From positions 1 through 64,000 of IMG/VR virus record IMGVR_UViG_3300042197_000966: a DNA stretch of 64,000 bases; one strand, given 5' to 3'. The notes under the pieces were generated by a model. That model was not told the DNA's origin. It did no database searches and saw only the letters and a list, made by a program, of their open reading frames with translations. This DNA comes from a virus. Shown piece after piece: positions 37,164-44,614 of this stretch. Position 1 is the first letter of the stretch. Every line of letters starts with the position of its first letter. The position numbers and the translations under genes were made by a program.

Positions 37164-37916
37164 ATGAGAAAGTATTATCTAACAAATTCAAAAGAAGTAG
37201 CAAAATTATTTTCGTTTAAACCTCACGGCGAAATTTTAAATTGGCAGTTTTTCTCGGTAAATCAAATCGATAGTGAAAGAGTGAAAGAATTAGCTCCTCG
37301 TCATATTGAAGTAGAGAAAGACATTGCTGTCTGGGGAATGAGATCTTGGGGAGAAACCAGAGATGAAGTAACTGTATATAATACAGACATTGAAATTGTA
37401 AGTGAATTTGAGGGATTTGAAATCATTGCCACTGATCCAGAAAATTCACAAGGAAAAGTAAAAATTCCATTCACAGATAAAAGAAAAGATCTAGTAATAT
37501 CGGCAATGAAATTAGTTGCCAAGGTTATGATTGAAGAAGAGTATGATAATAAATATAGAAGATATCTTTCAAAAACTTCATTTTTAGAGAGAGAATGCTG
37601 GAAGTATCAACTCGAAGATGTATCGTTTAGAGATACCCTCGCAGAGTTAAAAGGAAAAGAAAAAGAAGAATTTGAAAATGTTGTAATTGCAAATAGTATT
37701 AGTTATGAAGACTATGTAAAAGGTTTATACATAGAGTGTCAGGCATTAAAGCAAGAATTTTACAATTGCGAAAATATTTCGGAATTGAGTATTCTATTTG
37801 AAGATAAATTTAATCTTCCAATGCAATCACATCTTGCTATCAAACTTGGTAGAGAGATTGTTAATGCCGATGAACCAAATACAAGAACAAATGTTGGAAT
37901 TGGTTTGAATTTTTAA
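37164..37916 (+). CDS. Unknown 250-residue protein at the head of the accessory operon
   Basis: No domain is recognised. The protein is soluble, charged and mostly helical after residue ~110, with an N-terminal 'MRKYYLTNSKEVAKLF' and a central acidic/hydrophobic stretch ('IVSEFEGFEIIATDP'). Aromatic residues are frequent (Trp, Tyr). It starts two bases after the fibre stop, with no separate promoter seen, so it is co-transcribed from the late promoter at 35.19 kb. The next gene follows after 17 bases. It could be a fibre assembly factor or part of the modification system behind it. Confidence 0.7.
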   Translation: MRKYYLTNSKEVAKLFSFKPHGEILNWQFFSVNQIDSERVKELAPRHIEVEKDIAVWGMRSWGETRDEVTVYNTDIEIVSEFEGFEIIATDPENSQGKVKIPFTDKRKDLVISAMKLVAKVMIEEEYDNKYRRYLSKTSFLERECWKYQLEDVSFRDTLAELKGKEKEEFENVVIANSISYEDYVKGLYIECQALKQEFYNCENISELSILFEDKFNLPMQSHLAIKLGREIVNADEPNTRTNVGIGLNF

Positions 37917-37933
37917 GTTTATTTTAAATTGCC

Positions 37934-38731
37934 ATGTCAGATGAAAAAAAATTGGATGTAGAAACTATAAAAAATATTGCTCGTAGATGGGCGTCAGGAA
38001 TGTCTGATGAGCAATGTGATATGTATGTTATTCATTCTCAAGTTACAAAAGATAGACAAGTAAAACAGTGTCTATTGGAAATCGAAAATAGATGCCACAA
38101 TCTAGCAAAACTAGATATTGAAAAGAGAAGACATGATATAAACTATAAAAAACTTCAAGAAAAATTGGGCACAGAAAAAGATCCATATGAAAAAGATCTT
38201 CTTCAACTTGAATTGGATAGCATGGATTTAGATTATGATGTTTTTAATAGAAGAAAAATTACTCAAGAAAAAGAAATTCAATCATTTTTTAAATGGTTAA
38301 TTGAACAAGGATTTACAGCAGAAGAATTGGAGAAAAGATTGGAATATGATCCAGAAGAAGAAAGAAAATACTGGATTGCCAGAATGGGCAAACAAGCAGC
38401 TATGGATGTTGTATTCCAAGGAAGGATTGGAACTGGCAATCTAGACTCTATTGCTATGATGAAGGAGCAGGATCAGCAGGCAATTTTAGAAATTGCAATG
38501 CAGTATTCTGCATTATATAACGTTAGCGTCAATAAAATTCAACAGAAACTTGTTCCATATATTCAAGCATTAGAAGAAAGTTCTACAGGAGCATTACCAA
38601 CTTTTCATGGAATTGATGAAAACTTAGAAATAGGTTTGTTGAGTGAATTAAAAACTATTAAAGGTGAATTGAATGGAACCAAATCTTCATCCCCAAGTCT
38701 TCAGCTTACCTATAAACCCCAAGCTTCCTGA
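37934..38731 (+). CDS. Unknown 265-residue helical protein
   Basis: The product is charged and almost entirely helical, with a long Lys/Glu/Arg-rich stretch (about residues 55-125) likely to form a coiled coil ('LDIEKRRHDINYKKLQEKLG'). A later segment reads 'YWIARMGKQAAMDVVFQGRI'. No catalytic motif is evident. The C-terminal 59 bases overlap the start of the next gene in another frame, so the two are translationally coupled. Position between the fibre genes and the Fe-S/methyltransferase gene suggests an assembly or partner role, but its function is unknown to me. Confidence 0.7.
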   Translation: MSDEKKLDVETIKNIARRWASGMSDEQCDMYVIHSQVTKDRQVKQCLLEIENRCHNLAKLDIEKRRHDINYKKLQEKLGTEKDPYEKDLLQLELDSMDLDYDVFNRRKITQEKEIQSFFKWLIEQGFTAEELEKRLEYDPEEERKYWIARMGKQAAMDVVFQGRIGTGNLDSIAMMKEQDQQAILEIAMQYSALYNVSVNKIQQKLVPYIQALEESSTGALPTFHGIDENLEIGLLSELKTIKGELNGTKSSSPSLQLTYKPQAS

Positions 38732-40376
38732 AGATTTTGTAGATAATATCTTTATTCCATTTTTACAAAAGCATAAAGATTACATTTTTGATTTATATTT
38801 TACTTGCAGAATGCCTCCATTTGAGCAGGATGCTATGGGTGATATTTTCAACAATCCAAAAGATACCACTTTCAGTGCTTTATACATTTCAAATAAAACT
38901 GGAATACCACTATCTGCAACATTTAATAATATTTTTGTGAGACCAGATCAAGAAAATTTAGATCTATTCATAAAGAATTTTAGATATGTTTATGAGAGAG
39001 GTGTAAGAATTGCTACAATTCCACACACTTCATGGTTACTTACTGGACAAATACAAAAAGAGTTTCCAAATCTCTTCATAAAGAATACAATTCTGAGAGA
39101 AGTTACTAGACCCAACGAAATTGTTTCTTTAGCAAAAGCAGGATTTCATTATATCAATCTTGATAGAGATTTAATGCGCGATAGAGATCAATTACTTGCT
39201 ATTAAAGAAGCAAAAGATTATTGCTCTTCTATTGGCAAACCAGTTAAATTGTCTTTATTAGCAAATGAAAATTGTTGGGGTGGATGTCCCATCATGCCAG
39301 AGCATTATCATTATAACAATACAAGAAAATTAAACAATCCAGAATATTTTGGAGATGCTATAAGTAGAATTTCATGTTCCTCTTGGGATATATTGGATTC
39401 TTCATCCTCGTTAAAAGCAGCGATATTACCACCATGGAAAGAAGATTGGATTGAATTTTTTAATTTGGGAATTGATGTATTTAAAATGCATGGCAGAGAG
39501 ACTGCTACCAGATTAAAAGAAAGTATGGACATCATTGAAAACTGGGCAAATAATAACGAATATTTGTTTCCAAATTTTGATGAATTTATTCATGATATAC
39601 ACATAGATGATAAACCTATTGATATTTGGAGAGAAAAAATTAAAACATGTAAATTTGATTGTTGGAAATGCAACTATTGTGAATCTGTAATCAAATCACG
39701 AGTTAGAAAATATGAAAAAGATCACCATCCTTATGTTTATCATGTTTTAAAATCTTTCGAAAAATCTGGTAGAAATGAATCTAGTTTTAATCCAGAAAAA
39801 TATGACATTGAAGGATTAACTTCTGATCGAGTAAGACATTTTTTAAATAATCTTTGTTCAATGGATGGAGCAAAATATTTGGAAATAGGATCTTATGCTG
39901 GAAGTACATTTTTTGCTGCTACCATGAATAACAATGTTCAAGCTTATGCAGTCGATAATTATGTTTGCAATGTTTCTCCTGCTAGATTGGATGTTAAATG
40001 GAATGGATATTCAAAACCCAAAAGAGACTTTTTAAAAAATAGATCAAAATATGAAATAGGAAAATTAATTGATAAGCATGTAAATGCCATCAACCTAATG
40101 GATTTGGATAATACAAAAGTCAATATCATTTTTTATGATGCTAGTCATGAATATAAAGATCAAAAAAAGGCATTATCTACTCTCCTTCCATTAGCAGAAG
40201 ATACCTTTATTTTGGTTATTGATGACATTAATTTCAAAGATGTGTTAGAATCTGCAAAAGAATTTATATCCGATAATAATTTGACTTCATTATATGAAAA
40301 ACAATTATTCACCACGGTCTTTGAAGATTCTAATAGTTGGTGGAATGGATTATTTGTAGCAGTTTTACGAAAATGA
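38673..40376 (+). CDS. U32-like TIM-barrel Fe-S protein fused to a class I SAM methyltransferase
   Basis: Residues ~1-345 resemble the peptidase-U32/UbiV-type fold: barrel strands ('GVRIATIPHTSWLL', 'AGFHYINLDRDLMRDR') lead to 'LLANENCWGGCPIMPEHYHY', the Cys-x3-Cys-Pro...His motif of that superfamily. Candidate cluster cysteines are C201, C205, C235 and the group C326, C330, C333, C336 ('CKFDCWKCNYC'). Residues ~395-567 are a Methyltransf_24-like domain with motif I 'YLEIGSYAGSTFFAA' and 'IIFYDASHEYKDQKKAL'. In the known U32 family, UbiU/UbiV carry [4Fe-4S] and support O2-independent hydroxylation; whether this one does is not shown. The start overlaps the previous gene by 59 bases; its stop overlaps the next start in ATGA. 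The fusion is unusual, and the substrate is unknown. Confidence 0.72.
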   Translation: MEPNLHPQVFSLPINPKLPEDFVDNIFIPFLQKHKDYIFDLYFTCRMPPFEQDAMGDIFNNPKDTTFSALYISNKTGIPLSATFNNIFVRPDQENLDLFIKNFRYVYERGVRIATIPHTSWLLTGQIQKEFPNLFIKNTILREVTRPNEIVSLAKAGFHYINLDRDLMRDRDQLLAIKEAKDYCSSIGKPVKLSLLANENCWGGCPIMPEHYHYNNTRKLNNPEYFGDAISRISCSSWDILDSSSSLKAAILPPWKEDWIEFFNLGIDVFKMHGRETATRLKESMDIIENWANNNEYLFPNFDEFIHDIHIDDKPIDIWREKIKTCKFDCWKCNYCESVIKSRVRKYEKDHHPYVYHVLKSFEKSGRNESSFNPEKYDIEGLTSDRVRHFLNNLCSMDGAKYLEIGSYAGSTFFAATMNNNVQAYAVDNYVCNVSPARLDVKWNGYSKPKRDFLKNRSKYEIGKLIDKHVNAINLMDLDNTKVNIIFYDASHEYKDQKKALSTLLPLAEDTFILVIDDINFKDVLESAKEFISDNNLTSLYEKQLFTTVFEDSNSWWNGLFVAVLRK

Positions 40377-41023
40377 AATTATATGATTTATTTCCAAATC
40401 CAATATTTGGAATTGATTATCCAGAGCACGATAAATTAAAAAAAATTATTCTTCAAATTATGGAAGAGTGCAAAGATGATTTTGAATTTAATGGTCAATC
40501 ATCTAATTTATCACACTTAAAAAATAAATTGAACGAATCAATTTTGCATGAAGAGCAATTAAAAGAATTTAAAGACTGGGTTGAAGAAACATGCTCTGAT
40601 TATGTTACAGATTGCTTGGGTTATAATCTCCAAGAAAAAATGATGGTTACAGATAGTTGGTTAAATAAATGCGACAAAGGAGGATCACAACATCCTCATT
40701 ATCATTCAAACTCATATGTTTCTGGAACATATTATGTAAATTTTCAAGATGGTCATGCTCCTTTAATGTTTAACAAAAGATCTGCATTATTATTTCCAAA
40801 TCATGCATCGATAGTTTTACCAGAGAATGATAATTTTATAACCAAGTACAATACAGATTCTGCTGTATATCCAGAGGAAGGTGAGTTATACCTTTGGCAA
40901 TCTCAAATGACGCATAGTGTTCCAGAAAATGGACTTGATAATCGAATTAGTTTGTCTATGAATTTTATGCCAACTGTTGTAAGCAATACAAGATATGGAT
41001 TTAGAGTAGAGTATTTATCATGA
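40373..41023 (+). CDS. 2OG-Fe(II) oxygenase-like protein (TIGR02466 type), first copy
   Basis: This 216-residue protein has the layout of the TIGR02466 family of 2-oxoglutarate/Fe(II) dioxygenases common in marine T4-like phages. 'QHPHYHSNSYVSGTYYVNF' supplies the H-x-H metal site (H109/H111 or H107/H109), and 'WQSQMTHSVPENGLDNRISL' supplies the distal His (H181) and the 2OG-binding Arg (R191). The N-terminus 'LFPNPIFGIDYPEHD' is typical. The start was set at 40373 because ATGA overlaps the upstream stop; an in-frame upstream extension is inside the preceding gene. The likely activity is hydroxylation of a protein or small molecule. Neighbours suggest a joint pathway with the Fe-S proteins, but the substrate is not shown. 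Confidence 0.82.
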   Translation: MKLYDLFPNPIFGIDYPEHDKLKKIILQIMEECKDDFEFNGQSSNLSHLKNKLNESILHEEQLKEFKDWVEETCSDYVTDCLGYNLQEKMMVTDSWLNKCDKGGSQHPHYHSNSYVSGTYYVNFQDGHAPLMFNKRSALLFPNHASIVLPENDNFITKYNTDSAVYPEEGELYLWQSQMTHSVPENGLDNRISLSMNFMPTVVSNTRYGFRVEYLS

Positions 41024-41805
41024 TAGATTTTAATGATATATTGAAACTTTTTCCCCAGGATGTGTGGGATATTGGATTGTTGAAGGGCGTTGAGTATAAA
41101 AAAGTATTGAATTCTCCAGTAAAGGCAGCATGTCATTTTAAAGGTGAAATGCTGACCAACAGATTGCAGGCTCCATATCAGTCAAGTAATACTCTGGTAT
41201 TTGCTAGAATGTCTGAACATGCTGCTGACTATTCTTTATATGAAGAAGCAACAAATTACTTATCCGAATACATAAAAGAAAATAAATGTGTTCAGGTATA
41301 TTTAAATTTTAAAGAGGCGGCTATACAATCTGGATTGGGAGTGAGAGCAAAAAATTCATTGATATATAATAAAAAATTTGGATTTCAATGTAAGATATGT
41401 GCCTTTACATTTTTAGAAGATCTGATTAATGCCCCAGAACCACATATAAACAATGGACAGTTAGATCTTTGTGATGGATGTAATGATTGCATAAAAAATT
41501 GTCCAGCTAATGCAATCCATGAAGATTTTATTGATGGCAATGCATGTGACACTTTTGTTGGTGTTGGTAATAGTTCCGAACAGTTATCAATTAAATGGTT
41601 CTGGTATGAATTGGTAAAACCAGATATATCAAGAGAAGTTGTAGAATCTTGGAATACACTAGAAGATTTTCAAAATATTGTATGGACAAATGGATATGAA
41701 ATGACACCAAATGGTTTGATGAAAGATGGTGAAGTAATTCCAATGCCTCTTTGTAGAGTGTGTCAGCAACAACCAAAATGTAGTAAAGTTCCTATAATGT
41801 TATGA
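41020..41805 (+). CDS. QueG/reductive-dehalogenase-like Fe-S protein
   Basis: The 261-residue protein has 'AAIQSGLGVRAKNSLIY', matching the A-x-x-A-G-L-G-x-x-G-K-N signature of epoxyqueuosine reductase QueG and reductive dehalogenases. This is followed by a ferredoxin motif C151-x2-C154-x2-C157-x3-C161-P. A second cluster could use C176 plus C245, C248 and C254, paralleling the two clusters of QueG. QueG proteins are about 350-380 residues and have a catalytic Asp upstream of the G-L-G motif; here that stretch reads 'VQVYLNFKEA', so the usual Asp-x-x-Pro is not evident. It is therefore a shortened divergent relative, possibly an electron-transfer or cobalamin-independent reductase. ATGA overlaps couple it to both oxygenase genes. 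The substrate is unknown. Confidence 0.7.
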   Translation: MIDFNDILKLFPQDVWDIGLLKGVEYKKVLNSPVKAACHFKGEMLTNRLQAPYQSSNTLVFARMSEHAADYSLYEEATNYLSEYIKENKCVQVYLNFKEAAIQSGLGVRAKNSLIYNKKFGFQCKICAFTFLEDLINAPEPHINNGQLDLCDGCNDCIKNCPANAIHEDFIDGNACDTFVGVGNSSEQLSIKWFWYELVKPDISREVVESWNTLEDFQNIVWTNGYEMTPNGLMKDGEVIPMPLCRVCQQQPKCSKVPIML

Positions 41806-42422
41806 TTTTAAATGTCGGACCATGGGAAATTAATCCATGTTTTTCCATGCCAGTATCATCTAAAAACATAGATCCAAGCATTAGTTTTCTTCTTAAAACT
41901 ATGTGCAAACGTGTTGAATGGATTGAAGATAATACATATACTGGAGTAAATGGATTTTATTCTAAAGATAGAAATGTTTTAGATTGTGATCAAGAAATTA
42001 AAAATGGATTTGTTTCTATATGCAAGGATTATATTGTTAATGCTCTTTGTTATGATACAGAGATACAGATAACAACTTCTTGGTTTACAAAAACTATAAA
42101 GGGAGGACATTGTGTTGATCACACACACTGCAATTCTTGGTTTAGTGCAGTTGTCTATTTTGGTGAATATGATGAAAATTCTTCGCCACTAGTATTTTCC
42201 ACAAATCCTCCACAAATAATGGTTGGATCAAAAAATTCAAATTTCTTAAACTCTTATAATTTGACAATAGAACCAATAAAGAATAAAATAATTATATTTC
42301 CTAGTAATCTGCGGCATAAAGTTATGCCGCACAAATCAGATATTCCAAGATATTCACTGTCTTTTAATATCATGCCACTAGGATTAGTTGGAGAAGGAGA
42401 TTCTTCTTATCAATATAAATAA
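41802..42422 (+). CDS. 2OG-Fe(II) oxygenase-like protein, second divergent copy
   Basis: This 206-residue protein has the same architecture as the oxygenase two genes upstream but little sequence identity. H107-x-H109 lies in 'GHCVDHTHCNSWFSAVVYF', H172 in 'IIIFPSNLRHKVMPHK', and R183 in 'IPRYSLSFNIMP'. These are the expected Fe(II) and 2OG ligands of TIGR02466-like enzymes. Its start codon overlaps the stop of the QueG-like gene (ATGA). It ends the accessory operon, and TATAAATA for the next gene overlaps its last codons. The second enzyme could act on the product of the first or on a different site of the same target; both are guesses. Confidence 0.78.
   Translation: MILNVGPWEINPCFSMPVSSKNIDPSISFLLKTMCKRVEWIEDNTYTGVNGFYSKDRNVLDCDQEIKNGFVSICKDYIVNALCYDTEIQITTSWFTKTIKGGHCVDHTHCNSWFSAVVYFGEYDENSSPLVFSTNPPQIMVGSKNSNFLNSYNLTIEPIKNKIIIFPSNLRHKVMPHKSDIPRYSLSFNIMPLGLVGEGDSSYQYK
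42414..42421 (+). promoter_or_regulatory. Late promoter TATAAATA of the small coiled-coil gene
   Basis: A perfect late motif overlaps the final codons and stop of the second oxygenase gene and lies 29 bases before the ATG at 42450. It would let the next mini-gene be made independently of the accessory operon. Confidence 0.7.
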
Positions 42423-42449
42423 CATTACACACTATCATTTGTGATAACC

Positions 42450-42632
42450 ATGGATACCGCAACACTTAAAAAGAATTTTGAAGAGCAGCTTGCTACTGCA
42501 GACAAGCAGATTGCTGAACTAGAAACAAATCTTGTTAAAGCAAGAGAATACAAACTCAAGCTTGAAGGTGGTCTAGAAACACTAGGACTTCTGGAACAAG
42601 AAGAAGCACCTGCCGAAGAAGCAGCAGAATAA
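42450..42632 (+). CDS. Small coiled-coil protein before gp13
   Basis: The 60-residue product is a single amphipathic helix ('LKKNFEEQLATADKQIAELE') with an acidic Ala/Glu tail ('EQEEAPAEEAAE'). I place the start at ATG 42450; a GTG three codons upstream is possible but less likely. Proteins of this kind sit directly before the neck genes in cyanomyoviruses as I recall. It is flanked by a TATAAATA promoter and a strong terminator, making it a one-gene late unit. Its high-level, separate expression suggests a structural or assembly role, which is not established. Confidence 0.75.
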   Translation: MDTATLKKNFEEQLATADKQIAELETNLVKAREYKLKLEGGLETLGLLEQEEAPAEEAAE

Positions 42633-42638
42633 TCCCAG

Positions 42639-42674
42639 ATCCCTTCTTACTAAATATGTAAGAAGGGATTTTTT
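42639..42674 (+). terminator. Strong rho-independent terminator with promoter motif in its loop
   Basis: A perfect 12-bp stem (42639-42650 with 42658-42669) and a seven-base loop are followed by a T run (42669-42674). It closes the transcript of the small coiled-coil gene. The loop is TAAATAT, so with the last stem base it reads CTAAATA, a late promoter motif for gp13. Confidence 0.9.
42650..42656 (+). promoter_or_regulatory. Putative late promoter CTAAATA inside the terminator loop
   Basis: The motif occupies the loop of the terminator and lies 26 bases before the gp13 ATG. By T4 spacing, RNA would begin near 42663-42665 in the 3' arm, so the gp13 mRNA would lack the 5' arm and escape the hairpin. 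Confidence 0.6.
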
Positions 42675-42681
42675 GTGTCTA

Positions 42682-43482
42682 ATGGCATCTCCAAATAGTA
42701 GAGCCTCTCTTATCACATATTGTAAAAGACAACTGGGCGAACCAGTTCTTCAAATCAATATTGATGACGAGCAGGTAAGCAACGTTATTGATGATACTAT
42801 TCAGTTCTTCCAAGAGAACTGCTATAACGGTATGGAGCGTTGCTATCTACGCCATGAAATGAATGCTGCCGATAAAGCAAGATTAGAAGGAAAAGTTACA
42901 ACCACGAATGGAACTACAAACTGGGAAGAAGCAACAAATTATATTCCAATTCCAGATCATGTCGTGGGTGTTAGCAGAGTGTTTGGAGTGGTTGGAAACA
43001 GCATTCGCAGTAATCTATTTGGTATCGAATATCAGATCTTCCTCAATGATCTCTACGCTTTCGGATCACTTGATATTCTCAACTACTTTATGACAAAGCA
43101 GTATCTAGAAACTCTGGATATGGTTTTGAATAATGGATCATTCCAGCAGTTCAGATACACGATGCGTCGTGATCGTCTGTATCTAGATATTGACAAGGAC
43201 TTCCTACAAGAAGGTCAGTGGCTATTGATTGAGGCACACCGTCTCGTCAATCCAAATGATGCCACTGAAATGTATAATGATATGTTTGTAAAGCGTTATG
43301 CTACTGCTCTCATGAAGAAGCAGTGGGGACAAAACCTTATCAAGTATAACAATGTTCAACTGCCTGGCGGTATCTCACTGAATGGCAGACAGTTATATGA
43401 AGATGCGCTTGGTGAAATTGAAAAGATAGAAAGTGAAGTCCTCAGTAAGTATGCAGAACCACCTATGGATATGATCGGATAA
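42682..43482 (+). CDS. gp13: Neck protein gp13
   Basis: The 266-residue protein 'SRASLITYCKRQLGEPVLQI' followed by 'FFQENCYNGMERCYLRHEM' is typical of gp13 of T4-like marine phages (T4: 309 residues). It forms the neck ring joining head and tail together with gp14. I use ATG 42682; a TTG three codons upstream lies in the terminator T run and is unlikely. gp14 starts two bases after its stop, and gp15 and gp16 follow, which is the T4 order. It is expressed from the promoter in the terminator loop if that is functional. Confidence 0.92.
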   Translation: MASPNSRASLITYCKRQLGEPVLQINIDDEQVSNVIDDTIQFFQENCYNGMERCYLRHEMNAADKARLEGKVTTTNGTTNWEEATNYIPIPDHVVGVSRVFGVVGNSIRSNLFGIEYQIFLNDLYAFGSLDILNYFMTKQYLETLDMVLNNGSFQQFRYTMRRDRLYLDIDKDFLQEGQWLLIEAHRLVNPNDATEMYNDMFVKRYATALMKKQWGQNLIKYNNVQLPGGISLNGRQLYEDALGEIEKIESEVLSKYAEPPMDMIG

Positions 43483-43483
43483 G

Positions 43484-44614
43484 ATGCCTACCAGTCCTTA
43501 TTTTCCTACCTACTACCAAGGTCATCCTGGGGAGCAAAACCTCGCTCAGGATCTTGCTGACGAACAGATCAAACTGTTTGGAACAGATATCTATTATCTA
43601 CCAAGAACCATTCTAAAAGATAATACATTAGATGATATCATCTATTCAAAGTATCAAGAGCAATTCCAAATTGAAATGCTTCTACAGAACGTTGAAGGTT
43701 TTGGTGAGCAGTCAGAATTCATCAGTAAGTTTGGTGTCAAGATTACTGACGAAGTGAAGTTTATTGTTTCGTCTAGAAGATGGGATCAAGCAGAGGCACA
43801 GTATAATCCAACGCTTACTGTTCCTGGAAGACCAAACGATGGAGATCTATTATACTTTCCTCTCACTACAGATATCTACGAAATCAAATTTGTAGAAAGA
43901 GAGACACCATTCTACCAGTTTGGTAAAATTCAATTCTTTATTCTAACTGCTGAAATCTATGATGTTGGCAACGACAATCTTGAAACTGGAGTTCCAGCAA
44001 TTGATGAGATTGAACAACTCTTCTCTAGTGCGTTCAAGCTTGTCATGGATCCTGGTGGTATTGGCAACTTTACAGTTGGAGAAGAGATCGTTGGAGATGA
44101 GTTCCTAGCAAAAGCAACATCAGCAATTACTGGTGGTGCTATAAGTGGAACAACAATCAGCGATGGTGGGGCATTCTACAATCCAGCAATTCCTCCAACT
44201 GTTACATTCTCGGCACCTCCAACAGGTGGCACTCAAGCTACTGGAACTGCTACGGTATCTTCAAACGGTATCGTGACTGGTATTTTCATTACCAATCCTG
44301 GAAGTGGTTACACATCTGCCCCTACAGTAACGATTGACTACTCACCAAAAGATAACAGAGCAGAAGTCAAGTCTTGGAACCAAGCAACTCGCACTCTAGA
44401 AGTTATCAACAGAACTGGCACATTCACAACTGCTGAGACAATTACTGGTCTTACATCTGGCGCCAAGTGGAGCCCATTCACTTTTGACACTCTAAATAAT
44501 ACCAACAGCGCCTACGATCAAAATAGAGAGATTGAGGATACCGCTGACGATATTGTGGATTGGACTGAAAGAAACCCATTTGGTGAGTTTGGAAATTATA
44601 CAGGTAGCGTCTGA
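43484..44614 (+). CDS. gp14: Neck protein gp14 with an inserted beta module
   Basis: The N-terminal part ('YFPTYYQGHPGEQNLAQDLA', 'KDNTLDDIIYSKYQEQFQ', 'MLLQNVEGFG') is characteristic of gp14, the neck protein that works with gp13 to join head and tail. At 376 residues it is much longer than T4 gp14 (256). The excess is explained by a G-x-G-Y-T module at about residues 214-285 ('SDGGAFYNPAIPPTVTFSA', 'NPGSGYTSAPTVTIDY'), the same module found in the baseplate and fibre proteins. The C-terminus resumes the gp14 pattern ('DIVDWTERNPFGEFGNY'). Its stop overlaps the gp15 start (TGATG). Confidence 0.9.
   Translation: MPTSPYFPTYYQGHPGEQNLAQDLADEQIKLFGTDIYYLPRTILKDNTLDDIIYSKYQEQFQIEMLLQNVEGFGEQSEFISKFGVKITDEVKFIVSSRRWDQAEAQYNPTLTVPGRPNDGDLLYFPLTTDIYEIKFVERETPFYQFGKIQFFILTAEIYDVGNDNLETGVPAIDEIEQLFSSAFKLVMDPGGIGNFTVGEEIVGDEFLAKATSAITGGAISGTTISDGGAFYNPAIPPTVTFSAPPTGGTQATGTATVSSNGIVTGIFITNPGSGYTSAPTVTIDYSPKDNRAEVKSWNQATRTLEVINRTGTFTTAETITGLTSGAKWSPFTFDTLNNTNSAYDQNREIEDTADDIVDWTERNPFGEFGNYTGSV

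Noticed and set aside
41020-41805. A complete queuosine reductase (QueG)
   Set aside because: Too short and lacking the usual upstream Asp-x-x-Pro; called QueG-like only.
42673-42681. TTG start for gp13
   Set aside because: It lies in the T run of the terminator; ATG 42682 matches the family N-terminus.
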